Assembly (NCBI GenBank): GCA_949316235.1 | Contig: OX438741.1 | Location: 39,942,067-40,006,066, forward strand | Source: Oegoconia quadripuncta | Taxonomy: Eukaryota > Arthropoda > Insecta > Lepidoptera > Autostichidae | Reading direction: 5' to 3' | Length of the DNA stretch: 64,000 bases | Part shown: positions 21,835-34,300 of the stretch, piece after piece | Layout of the letters: each line of letters opens with the position of its first letter | Numbering within the stretch: the first letter of the stretch is position 1 | The notes under the pieces: model-generated | The model's input: only the letters and a program-made list of their open reading frames with translations | What the model was told of the DNA's origin: nothing | Databases searched by the model: none | Program-made: the position numbers and the translations under genes

Positions 21835-21904
21835 ACAGATAGCAATTATTTAAGTCGGTTCTGAATTATGTCTAGCTAGGCTACGTTTTTTCCCTGGGCT
21901 ATTA

Positions 21905-22176
21905 TAAATAAATAAATAAATATCTTTGCACAAACACACAGCGCCATCTAGGTCCACAGTAAGCATCTAGGCTTGTGTTATGGATACCAGATGGTTGATA
22001 AACTACACAAATACTTTTTTTTTTGTAAATAAATACATGTATAAATGAAAAACATCCATAACTCGGGAACACATGTCTGTATTCATCATACAAACATATG
22101 TCCCTAGCGGGATTCGAACCCGCGACCATTTGGTATATTAGCAGAGTTTCTAACCACTACACCAAACAGGTCTTCA
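21905..22176 (-). mobile_element. SINE-B, full length
   Basis: On the minus strand the head ACCTGTTTGGTGTAGTGG is followed by a B box in GGTTCGAATCCCGC and the complete body to GCGCTGTGTGTTTGTGC. The last part overlaps an (AAAT)n run at 21905. Confidence 0.9.
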
Positions 22177-22296
22177 ACAGGTATTATAGTAATTCGGCAT
22201 GGATAATCACGCCGTCAAATTGGTAAAAAAACTATCACTGCCTTTGTAGGCAGTAGGCTTTGCAAGTTAATGAGTAGGTAATAGTCGAGAAATATA

Positions 22297-22350
22297 CCGG
22301 ATGAGTTTTTTTACCGTAAGGAAAAAAATAGGGGCACATTACGTAAGTGA
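22297..22350 (+). mobile_element. MITE-1 terminal fragment
   Basis: Only the left end ACCGGATGAGTTTTTTTACC and the subterminal GGGGCACATTACGTAAGTG remain. A LINE-like AAATTCAAATTCAAAATTG end follows. Confidence 0.75.
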
Positions 22351-22779
22351 AATTCAAATTCAAAATTGTTTACTTTCAGTAAAATATCAATTTTAATAAA
22401 TGATTTGTAAGGTCACCTTGTAAGTATAGCAATACCTGTATCAGAAGACCTCACTCCCATAGCTATGTTATATTATTTTACTATATAAAACAGACAGTGT
22501 AAAGAAACAGCTAACTGATAGTAAATTCAGTATAAATTTAACTTTCCGTAAAAATAATTGACGGGCAAGTTTGGAACCCTACACAGCGCGTAGCCCGACA
22601 CGCACTTGGCCGGTATTTAATGTGTCTAAATCTGCAGAACCACAACAATGCAATAAATCCTTTGATTACTTCATGGTTTATGTCAATACCATAGCACAAT
22701 TTAATCAGTACCTCATACATAATTTCCATACAATCCCAAACAAAATGGTCGGAATTCCCTTTGAAATGTTCAGTAAAGA

Positions 22780-22935
22780 TTGTATCAAATACTTTTTATT
22801 GCACAATTAGCAAAAGCTACATGTAGAATATAGCGTACATCATTAATCGTACAAAAAGGCGGCCTTATCTCTAACAGCGATTTCTTCCAGCAAACCTTAG
22901 GGTAAAGATACAAGCTACCAGTAGATGAGGTTTGC
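22780..22935 (-). mobile_element. LINE 3' end (TTTTTATTGCACAAT family)
   Basis: ACTTTTTATTGCACAATTAG and GCGATTTCTTCCAGCAAACC match the piece at 5940-6177 and, in the other orientation, GTTGCTGGAAGAGATC at 48960. It is 5' truncated. Confidence 0.6.
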
Positions 22936-23084
22936 ACTAATAGTAGCAATACGGGTGTATTTTATAGTTGGTAATTATTATATAATGTAAAGATATAAAT
23001 ACATAAACTAAGCCTACAAACTATAACTAGATAATTTAACTGCACTTAAAACATATATTTAAGTATTTAAAATACAAAAAACCG

Positions 23085-23510
23085 GACAGCATATTTTGTA
23101 TTTCGCGGCCGCCATGTTGGGTTTTTTTTATTCACAACGGGTTAGCACTTGACCTCAAACACACCTGATGTTAAGTGAAGATGAGGCCGAAGGTAGTAGC
23201 GTACTGACCCGGAAACCTCATCTTATTTGGGGGACTGGCTATCAACCGGAACACAACAATGCTATTAACAGATGCTGTTTGGCGGCAGATTTAGATAAGA
23301 TGGTGGTAGCTAGCCAGGCGGACCTTTAATATGCCCGACCACCAAGCGAGGTATTTATCATAAAATGTACAATGACACTCCAGGGATCAAGACGAATGTA
23401 ACGACACCATGCACTTCGAAATCGGTCAAGCGGTTTAGGCTACAGAATGCGCCAAAGGAGCGGACATACATACATACACTAGAAAAGTATACCCTCCTTC
23501 CTTGGAAAAA
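23085..23510. repeat. GTCAAGCGGTTTAGGC dispersed repeat, split by SINE-A
   Basis: GCGGCCGCCATGTTGGGTTT at the left and AAATCGGTCAAGCGGTTTAG, GGACATACATACATACACT at the right belong to one repeat that also occurs at 55190-55352 and 58028-58175. A SINE-A sits in the middle. Confidence 0.6.
23127..23345 (-). mobile_element. SINE-A, head missing
   Basis: From ACAACGGGTTAGCACTTGAC to GCCCGACCACCAAGC on the minus strand, with a small deletion near 23243. It is nested in another repeat. Confidence 0.85.
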
Positions 23511-23518
23511 AGTGATAT

Positions 23519-23943
23519 ATTGGGTTATTGGAGAATTATGAAATTGGAGTTTTTTTTCATCGTTAATCATATGTACCAATTCCTGCGATTTTCAAAGCTG
23601 TATCCAAATTTGTTTCTTATTTGGAAAATGGAATATTATTTCAAGGTTTCACATGAAATATTTTTTAATTTCTGGGCTAAATCACATAAAAAAAAATATG
23701 TCAGAGCTCTTTTCATGTGCTTCCCATAATCATTTCTTAGATTCGCTGAAACTTTTGTAAAGCGGTTACTTTTAAAAATTAACGCTGCCTACACTTAACT
23801 TAATGTTATTAGATAACACATACAAAGTTTAGCTAAATTTAGATTTGCCGTTCCCAAAAATAAAAACAAAAATATTTGTATGGAGAAAACAGTCTTAATG
23901 AAATTGTTCATACAAAACTCCAATTTCATAGGTAAGGACCTAA
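23519..23943 (+). mobile_element. MITE-2 (mariner-like ends)
   Basis: The left end is ATTGGGTTATTGG (slightly mutated). The right end is the complement of TTAGGTCCTTACCTATGAAA. The interior includes CATATGTACCAATTCCTGCG and TTTATTTGGAAAATGGAAT. TA flanks both ends. The 75-codon frame at 23502-23729 falls inside the repeat and recurs in sister copies; it does not resemble mariner transposase. Confidence 0.88.
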
Positions 23944-24180
23944 TACATGCAGATTGTCAAGTTGTGTTTTTGTATATTTATGTGCAATGGCCCAAACGAG
24001 CGTTAACCGAAATTTATTATCATCACTCATAAATGTGTAGTTTTGACTTTTAACGCGCGTTAGGCTATAAAATAATACACTGGAACAGTTTTAACGATTC
24101 GGTATGCCACTTCAACGGTTGATTGTGTTTTATCGACATTAGGCTGCGTGAAGGTTGGGTACGTCACTAGTTGCCACTTA

Positions 24181-24330
24181 GGGATGTCACTCAGGCTTTT
24201 TGGCGGGATCTCGGCGAGTGAAGTTGCAATTTTCGTTATAATTCTTATAATTTGTGCATTCTGACTTTTGAAGCTTAATAATTCAAAAAGTGCAGAATAT
24301 TGTGCAGCAAACGTTAGTGTTGGTCTACAG
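24181..24330 (+). promoter_or_regulatory. Candidate noncoding first exon with strong donor (speculative)
   Basis: The sequence before CTACAG/GTGAAG (donor at 24331) is non-repetitive and locally less AT-rich (TTTTGGCGGGATCTCGGCGA), and the donor fits the consensus well. The next plausible plus-strand acceptor leading into coding sequence that I recognise is at 28249, just before the putative first coding exon of qvr. The transcription start is not identified, and this is inference only. Confidence 0.22.
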
Positions 24331-25019
24331 GTGAAGGGAAGTGTAAATTAAAGTGCGTAACGGAGCTTTCGGGTTCCCACAAGAAGCCGCCAAAATCTTT
24401 TGTAAAGCATTCTGCCACTTCACTGAAGAATGACTTGACCGTGACTAGACTCTGTATACGCCAAGTATACGACGAATTATTTGTTTTGACTGAGACTGAC
24501 TTACAAACTGAAGAAATAAGAGAAATAAGACATGGCTGTTATGGACTTAGATCCTTTTGCCTTCTCCTAGACGAGAGAATAATCTATCTATTTATTTATA
24601 TATTTAGGCTCACCAACAGAGGACATACATTGCATCTTACAAAATCATTTAAACTAAAATTTCCTGGTATGAACTCCAATTACAGACGAGCACAACACTC
24701 AAATGCATGTATTAGTACTAGTGTAGGCATTATACCTTACTTAAACTTAAAAAACAATTACTATAACGTAGCTATATGATGGAAAAATAAAAGTCACTGT
24801 CTATGACAGTCGTTCGTTTCGTTCGGAACTAATCTTCGCCTAAAATAGTCACTTCATTTAACGCAAAATAATTTTGTAATGATTTTTTTGAAAAATACAA
24901 TGGCTATCAAAAAAAATCCAAAACTCTTGCAATTGAAATACATTTTAGTTACTGTGTTTAATAGCATTTGAATCCTCTTGGTTAGATTTTTCATGATTTT
25001 AGTACCAGAAAAAATTATC

Positions 25020-25225
25020 TCCTTTCGGACTATTTGGATGATAAGATTGACAAGACGGACATGAACCGCTCGGCGATATCGCAGTCAAAGTCAAAGTTAA
25101 AAATGCTTTATTTTGTAGGTGCACAGAGTACACTTAAAATAGTCAATATTACATTTTTTAAGCTACTGCTTTTTCAAAATGCAATTTTCCCCCGAGAAAC
25201 ACAAGCAAGAAACTCGAAGGGCTGC
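25020..25225 (-). mobile_element. CR1-type LINE fragments, two orientations
   Basis: 25080-25225 has the minus-strand 3' UTR (ACTTAAAATAGTCAATATT, AGCAAGAAACTCGAAGGGC). 25020-25080 resembles plus-strand sequence also seen near 7690 (TTGGATGATAAG, GACATGAACCGCTCGGCGAT). Confidence 0.6.
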
Positions 25226-25371
25226 TCTTTTAAAATCAGGCATTTCATTGGCGGCAATTGATTGATTATCTGTGTGTGTACAGAGAATGCCGTCGAACAC
25301 ATAACAGCAGTTGCTTTTCGACAGGGGTTAAACATAAATATGACATATTAAGTTTTTACAATTAAACATGT

Positions 25372-25600
25372 TGTTGAGATGGATGAGCGGAGTGACGAAG
25401 GCGGATAAAATAAGGAATGAGTATGTAAGAGAAGAGGGAGTTTTAAAAGTGGCATCTGTGACAGAATGGATGTCGATGGTTGGAAAGGAAGAGGAAGATG
25501 GATGGATTGTGTGAAGGGTGATATGAACGAAAAGGGCGTGAAAAGACTACGCCGACTCTAAATAAATTGAGACCAGGGCAAGAAAAATGCCGATATATGT
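25372..25600 (+). pseudogene. RTE-type reverse transcriptase C-terminal fragment
   Basis: The plus strand encodes LLRWMSGVTKADKIRNEYVR, then VLKVASVTEWM and, after a frameshift, NVDGWKGRGRWMDCVKGDMN. This order (WM-G-T, IRNEY, GWKGRG, WMDCVK) is the end of RTE-like retrotransposon proteins. A stop and a frameshift break it, and everything upstream is missing. Confidence 0.75.
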
Positions 25601-25975
25601 AAAAAAAAGTAGTTGTTTATGCACTCCATAGACTATTATTGACTCCTGCGTCACGTTGCGTGTGCGTCCCACTTAACGGAGTCCATTTATAAAACTGTGA
25701 CGTCACTATAAAGGCGGGAAAATGTCAACCTAGTTTTATTCAAACAAAATATCATTGACCAACCACCTCGGCCCCGTTTCGTGTTTCATGCTCGTACACA
25801 TTATGTGTTGACCTATATTTTTGAAATTGTAGCTTTTTTTAAAACTACGATGAAATTTTCACATAATTTTTCGATATGGCGATCAGATTGCCTACCATGG
25901 TCGCTTATTTATGCAGTTTACTGCTAGACTGGCGTGCACAAATGCATTTTATAAAACACTTTATTAATATGCTTA

Positions 25976-26600
25976 TACCGGATGAGTTTTTTTACCGTAA
26001 GGAAAAAAATGGGCATATTACGTAAGTAACATAGAAGATATTGGCATAGGTAGTTTTTTTTTTCAAAAACGCACGCGCCTTCGATGATTGCAATATATAT
26101 ATCTTTGCACATACACACAGCGCCATCTAGTTCAACACTAAGCAACTAGGCTTGTACTATAGATACCGGATGGTTGATAAACTACACAAATACTTTTTTT
26201 ATTTGTAAATAAATACATATATAAATGAAAAACATCCATAACTCGGGAACACATGTCTGTATTCAACATACAAACATATGCCCCTAGCGGGATTCGAACC
26301 CGCGACCTTTTGGTATAGCAGCAGAATTTCTAACCACTACACCAAACAGGTCGTTCAATTTGAATTACACTGCAATATCATGTGCAAAAAATGCAAGATT
26401 GTGGTCAAACGCGAATCCAGTCAATCATACAAAAAAAAAAAATATATGCGGCTGGCGCGATTCGTAGTGTTCCTATTATGCGAAATTTATTTGGAACTCA
26501 TATTTTCTCTAAGTTTTCTTTATTTATTTAATTTAATGATATAATTATATTGAATAGGATACAAACACGACCGTCAAATGACACTGAATGAAAAATGAAA
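25976..26600 (+). mobile_element. MITE-1 copy, interrupted by SINE-B
   Basis: The left end TACCGGATGAGTTTTTTTACC and subterminal GGCATATTACGTAAGTAA are intact. A minus-strand SINE-B occupies 26095-26352. The core resumes with GCGAAATTTATTTGGAACTC. The right terminus is not recognisable. Confidence 0.8.
26095..26352 (-). mobile_element. SINE-B, full length, nested in MITE-1
   Basis: Minus-strand head ACCTGTTTGGTGTAGTGG, B box in GGTTCGAATCCCGC, and the complete body to GCGCTGTGTGTATGTGC. It produces the false plus-strand frame [12 protein letters not shown]. Confidence 0.9.
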
Positions 26601-26994
26601 AGTTTGTAAAAATGTAAAATATTATATTTAATAAACGTGTAAAATTAACGTGACCATTTAATTTTTCCGTCGAAGCGGGACATCACATTTTTATGTAACG
26701 CTGTGAAATAAAATTGGCTGTCAGAATGGCGGGTCTTGTCTGATTGCTGATTACCTGATGTACACTGGGGAACTGAACTCACGAGTTCGTCCATAAGAGT
26801 GCACTTTAAATAATTTTCGGACGACTTCGAAATGTTTGGTCTAGTTACTCGTTTAACAAACGAGCTTCACTGGAAACATGTTCCAGTCTTTTTGAAATTG
26901 GGACATTTCTGCGTTCCGACTATTGTATCGGGGACCACGGGACCAATTACACAGAAACGGGACTGTCCTTTTCAAAACGGAATGTATCAATCAA

Positions 26995-27540
26995 AACAAA
27001 TCAAAAGTTATCTTGTAGGTACACAGGGTATACTTAAAATAGTCAGATTTTACATTTTTATTGTTCAAAAGGCAATTTTCCCCTGAGAGAGAACAAACAA
27101 GAAACTCGAGAGGTTGCTCTTTAAAAAAAAAAAGGTTTTTATTTTACAACATTATTAATTATTATTTTATATTATAATATTGCATTAATAATTGTGAAAT
27201 AGCCTGGTTATGCGAACGAGCTGGTTATGTCCATGAATGTTTATCATCTAAACAATCTGATATTTTACTTATAATATGCTTTCTTAATGAGTTTCTGATT
27301 TATAGTATCTTTAAATTTATTGAAAGGAAGTTTTTGTATATCAACAGGAACCTTATTGAAAAAACGTATCTATACATAACCCTTTGAATGAATTACTGAC
27401 TTTGCGGAGGCGACTTATGTGACCTGCAAGTTTATCTTTATTTCTTGTATTGACATCATGTGTATCACTAATTTCCTAAATGATGCTATATTTTTTTCAC
27501 ATATATTAGATTTTCAAAAATGTACTGTGACGACGTATGG
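26995..27540 (-). mobile_element. CR1-type LINE 3' region with decayed coding
   Basis: The 3' UTR (26995-27300) matches the other CR1-type copies. Upstream on the minus strand (27300-27540) is decayed C-terminal coding, parallel to 45840-46080 (words such as AACAGGAACCTTATTGAAAA and TTTGCGGAGGCGACTTATG). Stops interrupt all frames. Confidence 0.72.
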
Positions 27541-27825
27541 TCAAGTTAAGCATAATGTACGTTGACCGTACACTGTATATATAAAGAAATCTTAATTTAT
27601 CCAAGGAGGACGCCACTGGACGGAATAAAATCTCTCAATAGGTACATGATGGATGTTGTGTGCCAAATTAATAAATAAAAAAAGCAAAGGGAAGGACACA
27701 AAACAGCCAATTCTCGGCCAGAACGATTTTATGTTTTTTTAAAGGAATAAGGTGTCATTTGCTTTTCAAATTTTTTTGATACGATTTATTTTATATACAC
27801 ATACACAATATAATTTACAATAATC

Positions 27826-27850
27826 TATATATATATATATATATATATAA
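27826..27850. repeat. (TA)n microsatellite
   Basis: A run of about 12 TA dinucleotides. It lies just outside the 3' end of the retroelement fragment that begins at 27855 on the minus strand. Confidence 0.9.
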
Positions 27851-27854
27851 ACAA

Positions 27855-28110
27855 TAATTGTACATTATAAAAAAAACACAAATAAAAAACTAGCCCCAAG
27901 TCTCTGGTTGGTGGAATGGTACCCAGAAGGCTGGCCGCGGTGTCTCGCTGTATAGCAAGGCTGATTCTTTGACCAAAGGGCCGGCCCTCCGATCGTGGAA
28001 TGCATCAACCAGACGCTCAGATAACTCCCTAAAAAGAGTGTGAGCACCCGGTCCCCACGGCCCAAGCGTTTCTACAAACCAACCTCTCAACATTATAATA
28101 GCTAGTTCCC
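27855..28110 (-). pseudogene. Non-LTR retrotransposon C-terminal fragment
   Basis: The minus strand encodes [32 protein letters not shown] and a tail ending [12 protein letters not shown]. The VETLGPWGP and RAG motifs are typical of the far C-terminus of insect non-LTR elements. A second copy is at 44275-44505. A SINE-A tail (GATTGAGGTCAAGTGC) follows at 28135-28170. The fragment lies 140 bp upstream of the putative first coding exon of qvr. Confidence 0.75.
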
Positions 28111-28249
28111 CAAATAAGATGAAGTTTCCAGTGTGATTGAGGTCAAGTGCTAATCTGTTTCGCATAAAAAAAATGTATAAGTATGAGAGACAAATATAAA
28201 AACAACATTATTATCATATTTTTATAATCTGTGATATTATTTTTTTCAG

Positions 28250-28309
28250 TCCTTCTCATGTCCTGGTTCGGCGTGGACCAAGTAAAGTCAAACTCTTGCA
28301 TCAGAACTG
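28250..28309 (+). CDS. qvr: qvr exon 1 (putative first coding exon)
   Basis: The acceptor TTTTTTTCAG ends at 28249 and the donor GTAATA begins at 28310. The ATG at 28258 opens 17 codons plus one base ([17 protein letters not shown]), in phase with exon 2. This region of the family is poorly conserved, so the call rests on splice sites, frame and position. Because an acceptor precedes the ATG, a 5' exon must exist. The frame is also open upstream to the acceptor (two Leu codons), so translation could begin earlier. A different first exon elsewhere would not affect the mature protein. Confidence 0.55.
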
Positions 28310-31300
28310 GTAATATACAATTGTTTTACTTAATCTGTCAAAATGTCACTCGAATACGTGTGCGTTACTATATAGATGTCAAACAAATCTAGATGTTTTG
28401 TGTATGTATCGCTGCAAACACAGGAAAACGTCGAAATCGATGAATTAATACGCCGGCGACATTAGTGTTTTTTTGTAAAGATGTGTCATTGAAGTTTGGC
28501 TGTATGAGCTAAGTTTTCCTTTTCTAATAAACTGGCAACGTTACAAAACATATAGGTATGATTACATTGATTAAAAAATGATTTAGCAGCAAAGGGCAAC
28601 GCTCTGTGGACGAAGCCTCTGCATTTCGAGTAAAAAAAAATTATATTTTAGTGATGTGCAGACTGTGTTAATTTATCGATAGCGATTTTTCCAATATACA
28701 GTGTTGAAGTTTTTATATAGTGATTTATAAATATAGATGTGTTTGTAGCAATATTTCGTATGTTACTTTATGTGTTTGAGTGTCCACAGGAATGTATGTT
28801 GCCATGTTTCGAGGAATGGGTAATTTTTATTCGCATGCAACTCTATTTTAGTCACATAACACATTAGATAGCCCAATGATAACGAGATGTCTTCCTTCTC
28901 TATGCCAACACTCAAACATTTAGCTCCTGTGAATAACTGACGTTTGATTTCAGATATAACAACTAACTCATTAAAAGGCTGTATCAATTAAGCTAGTGAT
29001 GTCGGTAAGGGACGTGTTAAAACATATATATATCTATATCAAATTCACTTGTCTGTATTTTTTTTAGTTATGAATGATCACAGGATCCGAGGCTAGTGCT
29101 GTGTGAACCAACGATATGTTTTAAAACGTTATAACAATATTAGTTTTTAAATCAACTAACCAAACAGACCCAGTCTACGGTATTTTAAAACGGTTAAAAT
29201 ATATTCAGTTATTTACAGGATTAACTCTTGTTCCTTGTTATATATATGTACTTTATGGACAACTGTGTAGTTCTATGTATACCTATTATTTTTCTGTCAT
29301 TTTTTTTCTTTTTTTACTAATAAAAGCATGGATTTTCAGCGTTATGGGCACTAAGTCTCAGCCCTCTTGTTCAGGCGGAATGCCAAAGTAAGTACTTATT
29401 TCTATCCTAAAAGATATATATAATTATATATTCAACTTCTCTATTACAACTCTCACAAGAACGCTTACAAGCTTGAAGAAAATTAGCATATTATTAACAC
29501 TGCCTGTAGTTTTCATCTGCTTTATAATTGTCTGTAAATTCCATTTGATAATTGGAATTACAGATGCTACTACAGATGTTTCAACACAACACTGCTTTAC
29601 CAAAAGCAAAATATGTACTAATAATTTGAATACCATTTCAAATATTTACTGGTATGTATATAAAAATTGTATAAAATGCTGTAGACTGGGTTTTTATAAT
29701 GACATTATATTATAATTATTGTAAAATAAGTCTGCCAAAATATAAATTCAAGTGCAGGTATTACGAGCGATAGAATTTTAAAGTTCAGAAACATCACTAC
29801 ACATTGTTATTACAAGTTGGCGCTGTATTATCTACTTAGAAAAACGCTAAAAGGTATGATCGCGCGACCATATCTATAGCATATAAATCAATAATAATCA
29901 AAATTCAGTCAAACATTTTGACTGACAGGTGAAGTTTTTTATAAATGACTAAATGGACACGCGTTTGAACTTATCAATAAATCAAACCTTATCCTATCAC
30001 AATTTAAGTGCTCAAGCATTAATAATTGTCTATCTTATCTAAAATAATATGAATATCTGCAATATTTGACAGCATTTGCTTCACAGACTAAAAAAATTTA
30101 TGATGATAAAAATTGATTGTTTTCGTGTTTACCATAAAAACAAAATAACGTTTTCCATCCACGTCGGTCCGAAGAAGACAATATGCGTTTAGGGTAAGAG
30201 TTAGAGTCTTTTATTTGTCTGTTACCGGCTGGACTGATTCAGATACCCAAACCTCAATAGTCTATGTTGCCCGAATCCGCTGTCTTCCTGAAGAACTCAA
30301 GTTCAGCATTGTACATTACATTTCTCAATCTACATTTAGCTTTCTCAAGACTCCCCATATCAGATTGCCCTCAAGGATAGCATCTACCCCGACGCCACAA
30401 GACCTGGACCTTACACGTAGTCTTGCACTGCTCTGAGGAGGTCATCTAACACTGGTGTCCACCTTGTTGCTACTGCTGCTGTACGAATAAGGACGGTCGC
30501 AAACGCAAAGCATATTCCTGCAGCCCATTTACAATCTAAATCCCAGCTTACTCCCCATTCTCGGTAGAACCTCAACTCCTCGCCAGAATGCAGCATCAAG
30601 CATTCTTAAAATCTTTAACCTTGGGACAGTCATGGTATGAAATCGCTATCGTTGTCTAATCATTAGTATGACACGATAAAATATATCTATCTTTAGACTT
30701 CCCGGTTCAAAACTCGATAATAGCTATCGACCTTCAATTGTAGATAAACACTCATGGCGCAGTGGCATTCGCTATTCCTTTTTCGAGTAGCGAAGTAAAG
30801 CAATAGTCCTTAGATACATTTTAATTCGAATATTTCTGCGTTGCCATCCAAAACACGTTAAATAGTCAGTCCCGGTTGTTTCCAATTCAGGCAGTCGGTG
30901 GTCTACAAGGGCGGTTTAAAAACCAACTATCCGGTGGCCAATATTCTGACACAGTCACCTATCCACACGCGTGGTAGATTATGCCCCATACCCTGTCCCA
31001 GTAAGTGTGGGGCTGTTGAAGATGAATATAGATAAAAGTCAATTGTGTTATACAGTTCCATATTTCACCCAGCTACTCATAATCGTGAATACTTATCGTT
31101 ACTCGCTAACCCTGAGTTATTAGCGCGGTTATCTTTTGTACTCAAAACAGATCAGTCATCGAATTAAATCGCTATCGTTGTCTAATCATTGTATGATAGG
31201 AATGAAACGATGCAGTCTATGTTTACCTTAGCGGTTCAAAATTTGATAACAGCTATCAACTTTCCAAGGTTGGCTACGTAATACAGATAAAAATCAGCTG

Positions 31301-34300
31301 TTACAACTGTTATATATTCCGTCCCGTTACTAAAGTTGGCTCGATCTTTTGGCATTTACTTTGCTCAACATCTCACTGGCTGCGAGACAACGTGGCTATG
31401 GTCCATGCCACTGTAGCCTGGGTGACTTAATCGTCGCTTATATTAGTTCTGTTACTGAGCTCCCCTCTTTCCGCACCTATCGACCTCTGACAGTGGGGGG
31501 TCACTTTACGACCACCGTGCGCGCTGTATCAAAAAGTGAATCTGCTATCATTAGCTCGAGAAGATCCGTGCGGTCATCCGGGTTCACTTTCGTTCGTCTA
31601 CCGATTTCTTCTTGTTTCGATCACGTAGTGAAACGACCTCTCCGTAGCTCGTTTTGACTTTGAGCTTTCTTATGAGAGACCACGTTACGTGCCATAAGTC
31701 TTCACTGGTAACACACATTGATTAAAGACGTTCATCTTCAAGCACTGAGGTATTTTGGACGAGAACGTAGTTTCCCGATGGGCAATCTGAGTTGAATTCG
31801 TCGACCTCTCTCTCGAAGTTGGACTATGTTGTATTATGTAGTACATATCAATACAATCTATAATAATTTAACAAAGCCGATAATCTAACGGCTAAGCAAA
31901 ATATAATATAATGTTTATGATCATTACAACGCATGCTTTTCCCTAACTAACCTGTTTCTTTTAACCAGAAACAAAAGGAGACTAGCCTCAAACGACTTTT
32001 GTAATCCAACGGCTTAGAGATAGACCCATACACATCTCAGTTCTTAACGGGCCACGGGAATTGCAATGCCAAATTCTTGGCATAACATATTATTGTTGTG
32101 ATGACGTCAACAATCACAACATTCTGTGGGAATGTGGAATCAAGGTTGTCAAACGTGAATTCATGTTTGACGACCTAAATTCAGTAGTCTCGAGCTGTTA
32201 CAATTTCAAGTCAATTGTCATCACTCTTAATTGCTGACACTTTAGCGGCATCTAGCTGTGCGTGGCTTCGCTCCTTCCTCTAGAGTTGTCTTGAGTGCCG
32301 CTTTGCATTTCATTGGATACACTCTCATTTGCCGAGGGAGTAAGTGGGAAACTTTTATTTCCTAATTACTTTCCCTATTTCTTTCTTTAGTTGTCTGGTT
32401 TCGTCTACCTTCAGCTTCTTGTCAAGTATCACTGTTGATCCAGCATATGATAGTTACAGTGGGAGGAATGTGGAGGCAGTTTGTCTACCCAGTCAGAGGG
32501 CTCTCCAACTAAATGTCTGATCGACTGTTTACAGCAATCCTCATATCCTCAAAATATACTTGTCGCAATTTCCATCACGACGAGTAAACAGATCTGCCAA
32601 GGTTAATGGCAAATTCTTTCTTGAGTAAATTATTAAGTGTGACGTAGTTATTCTTCAATTTATTACTCATACAACTTCACTTAAAATGACAATAACAAAC
32701 ATATCTCAGCTCTCTACCTTTATTTTATTTCGTTTTGTAGTTTATTTTATAATCGGGTCCATCATATAGAATATTTCAATTAACATATCACGACACTGAA
32801 TCACTATGGAAAGTTTTGTCATAAAATCAAAACTCATTAAACTTACACGCTCATACACACACACTCACTCACTTATTCACTCACCCAGTCACACGTACTA
32901 TACAAACAATAACAAAATAAATATTTTCTTGTATCACACACAATATCATAATGTAAATTTTGTCATTATTCTTTCTTAATTAATAAATCTGTGGTTTCTT
33001 GAAACCATAAGTTTTCTTGGTAAAAGAAGTGCCCCCTAACATTGTTCACTTGGTTTAGATAACTTATTGCAATTAAAATATTTTTGATATTAGTATTTTT
33101 TGATTTCTTGTACCAAATGTAGATTAGATACATCATATTCTTGAGCAAAATAGCTTTACAGAAAGATTTAGTAGTCCTGTGGGAATATTAAACTCTACCA
33201 CACACTCTTCTTGTATACATACCGTTACTAAGTATTATATTCCATAACCTACTAATTTGTTAACCTACGTCAAAACTTATATTACAGAATATATAAATTT
33301 ACAAATTATATGTATATAAATCTTTGTTTTCCAGCCGGAAAGCCCTGCAGAGCTACTATGGTCTCTTATATCCATTCAAATGTAGTTCAGATTAATTAAC
33401 AAAGAATATGTAACCCTATTTGCAGTCATAGTGCCAATCTAAACGCATTTCTATGGAAAAAGGAGAACCCCGCTGTATACACACTTTGCTTATCCTAGAT
33501 TATATTTACCTGTTTCTGTATATTCGTATTATCAGTCCTCTATTACTATCGCTTTTAGAAAAACCGTTGTAGTCACTATTTGCATGTGCAAGTAAATACA
33601 TGTTATGGCATGTTATTTGTAGTATTTTAGATTAAACATGCTTACCCCTAAGTATGAACGATAATACGAAAACATTTGTATTGATATTAGCCTAGTATCT
33701 TATAATGCTCATGATAAGCTCTAAATGTTTTGCGTTTGGTTTTTAACGTCAACGATTTAATCGTTCAAAACAACATATCCACCTGAAACACAGGTATACC
33801 TAGTTCAGGCACCAGTGTTTACATACCTATGTAAGTTAGTCTTTGTGATTTAAATTTTGTTACTTAAGTATAAAAAAAAAATAGCGCGATAAAAATATTT
33901 ACATCAGCTATACCAAATCTAAACCAAAACCAAAAAGTTCCGTTCGAGCGGTAAAGCTGTTGTAAAATAGTGATATTGGGGTCCTGTACTCCAACATACA
34001 TAGCAATTTATTATCTATCTATCTATTCAGATTTATATTCAATAATAATATTACACCTGACTTTTCCAAAAGCCACCATCATCATCATCATCAGCCGAAA
34101 GAAGTCCAGTGCTGAACAAAGGCCTCCCCCAAGGATCTCCACAAGAGGCAGTATCTCGTACGAATTGGTATCTCGCACTTTATCGATTCAAAACTGCGAT
34201 TCTTGGAGTTGATTTCTCGATAAAGACTACAGTCGTTAACTCCTTGGTTTTTCTTGTATTCCAACGAAAACAGATATTTTAATATCCAGACAGTCATTGA

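Noticed and set aside
24435..24779. 114-codon open frame downstream of the candidate leader exon
   Set aside because: No recognisable domain; AT-rich, low-complexity second half. A true coding exon this long would be expected to show a family motif.
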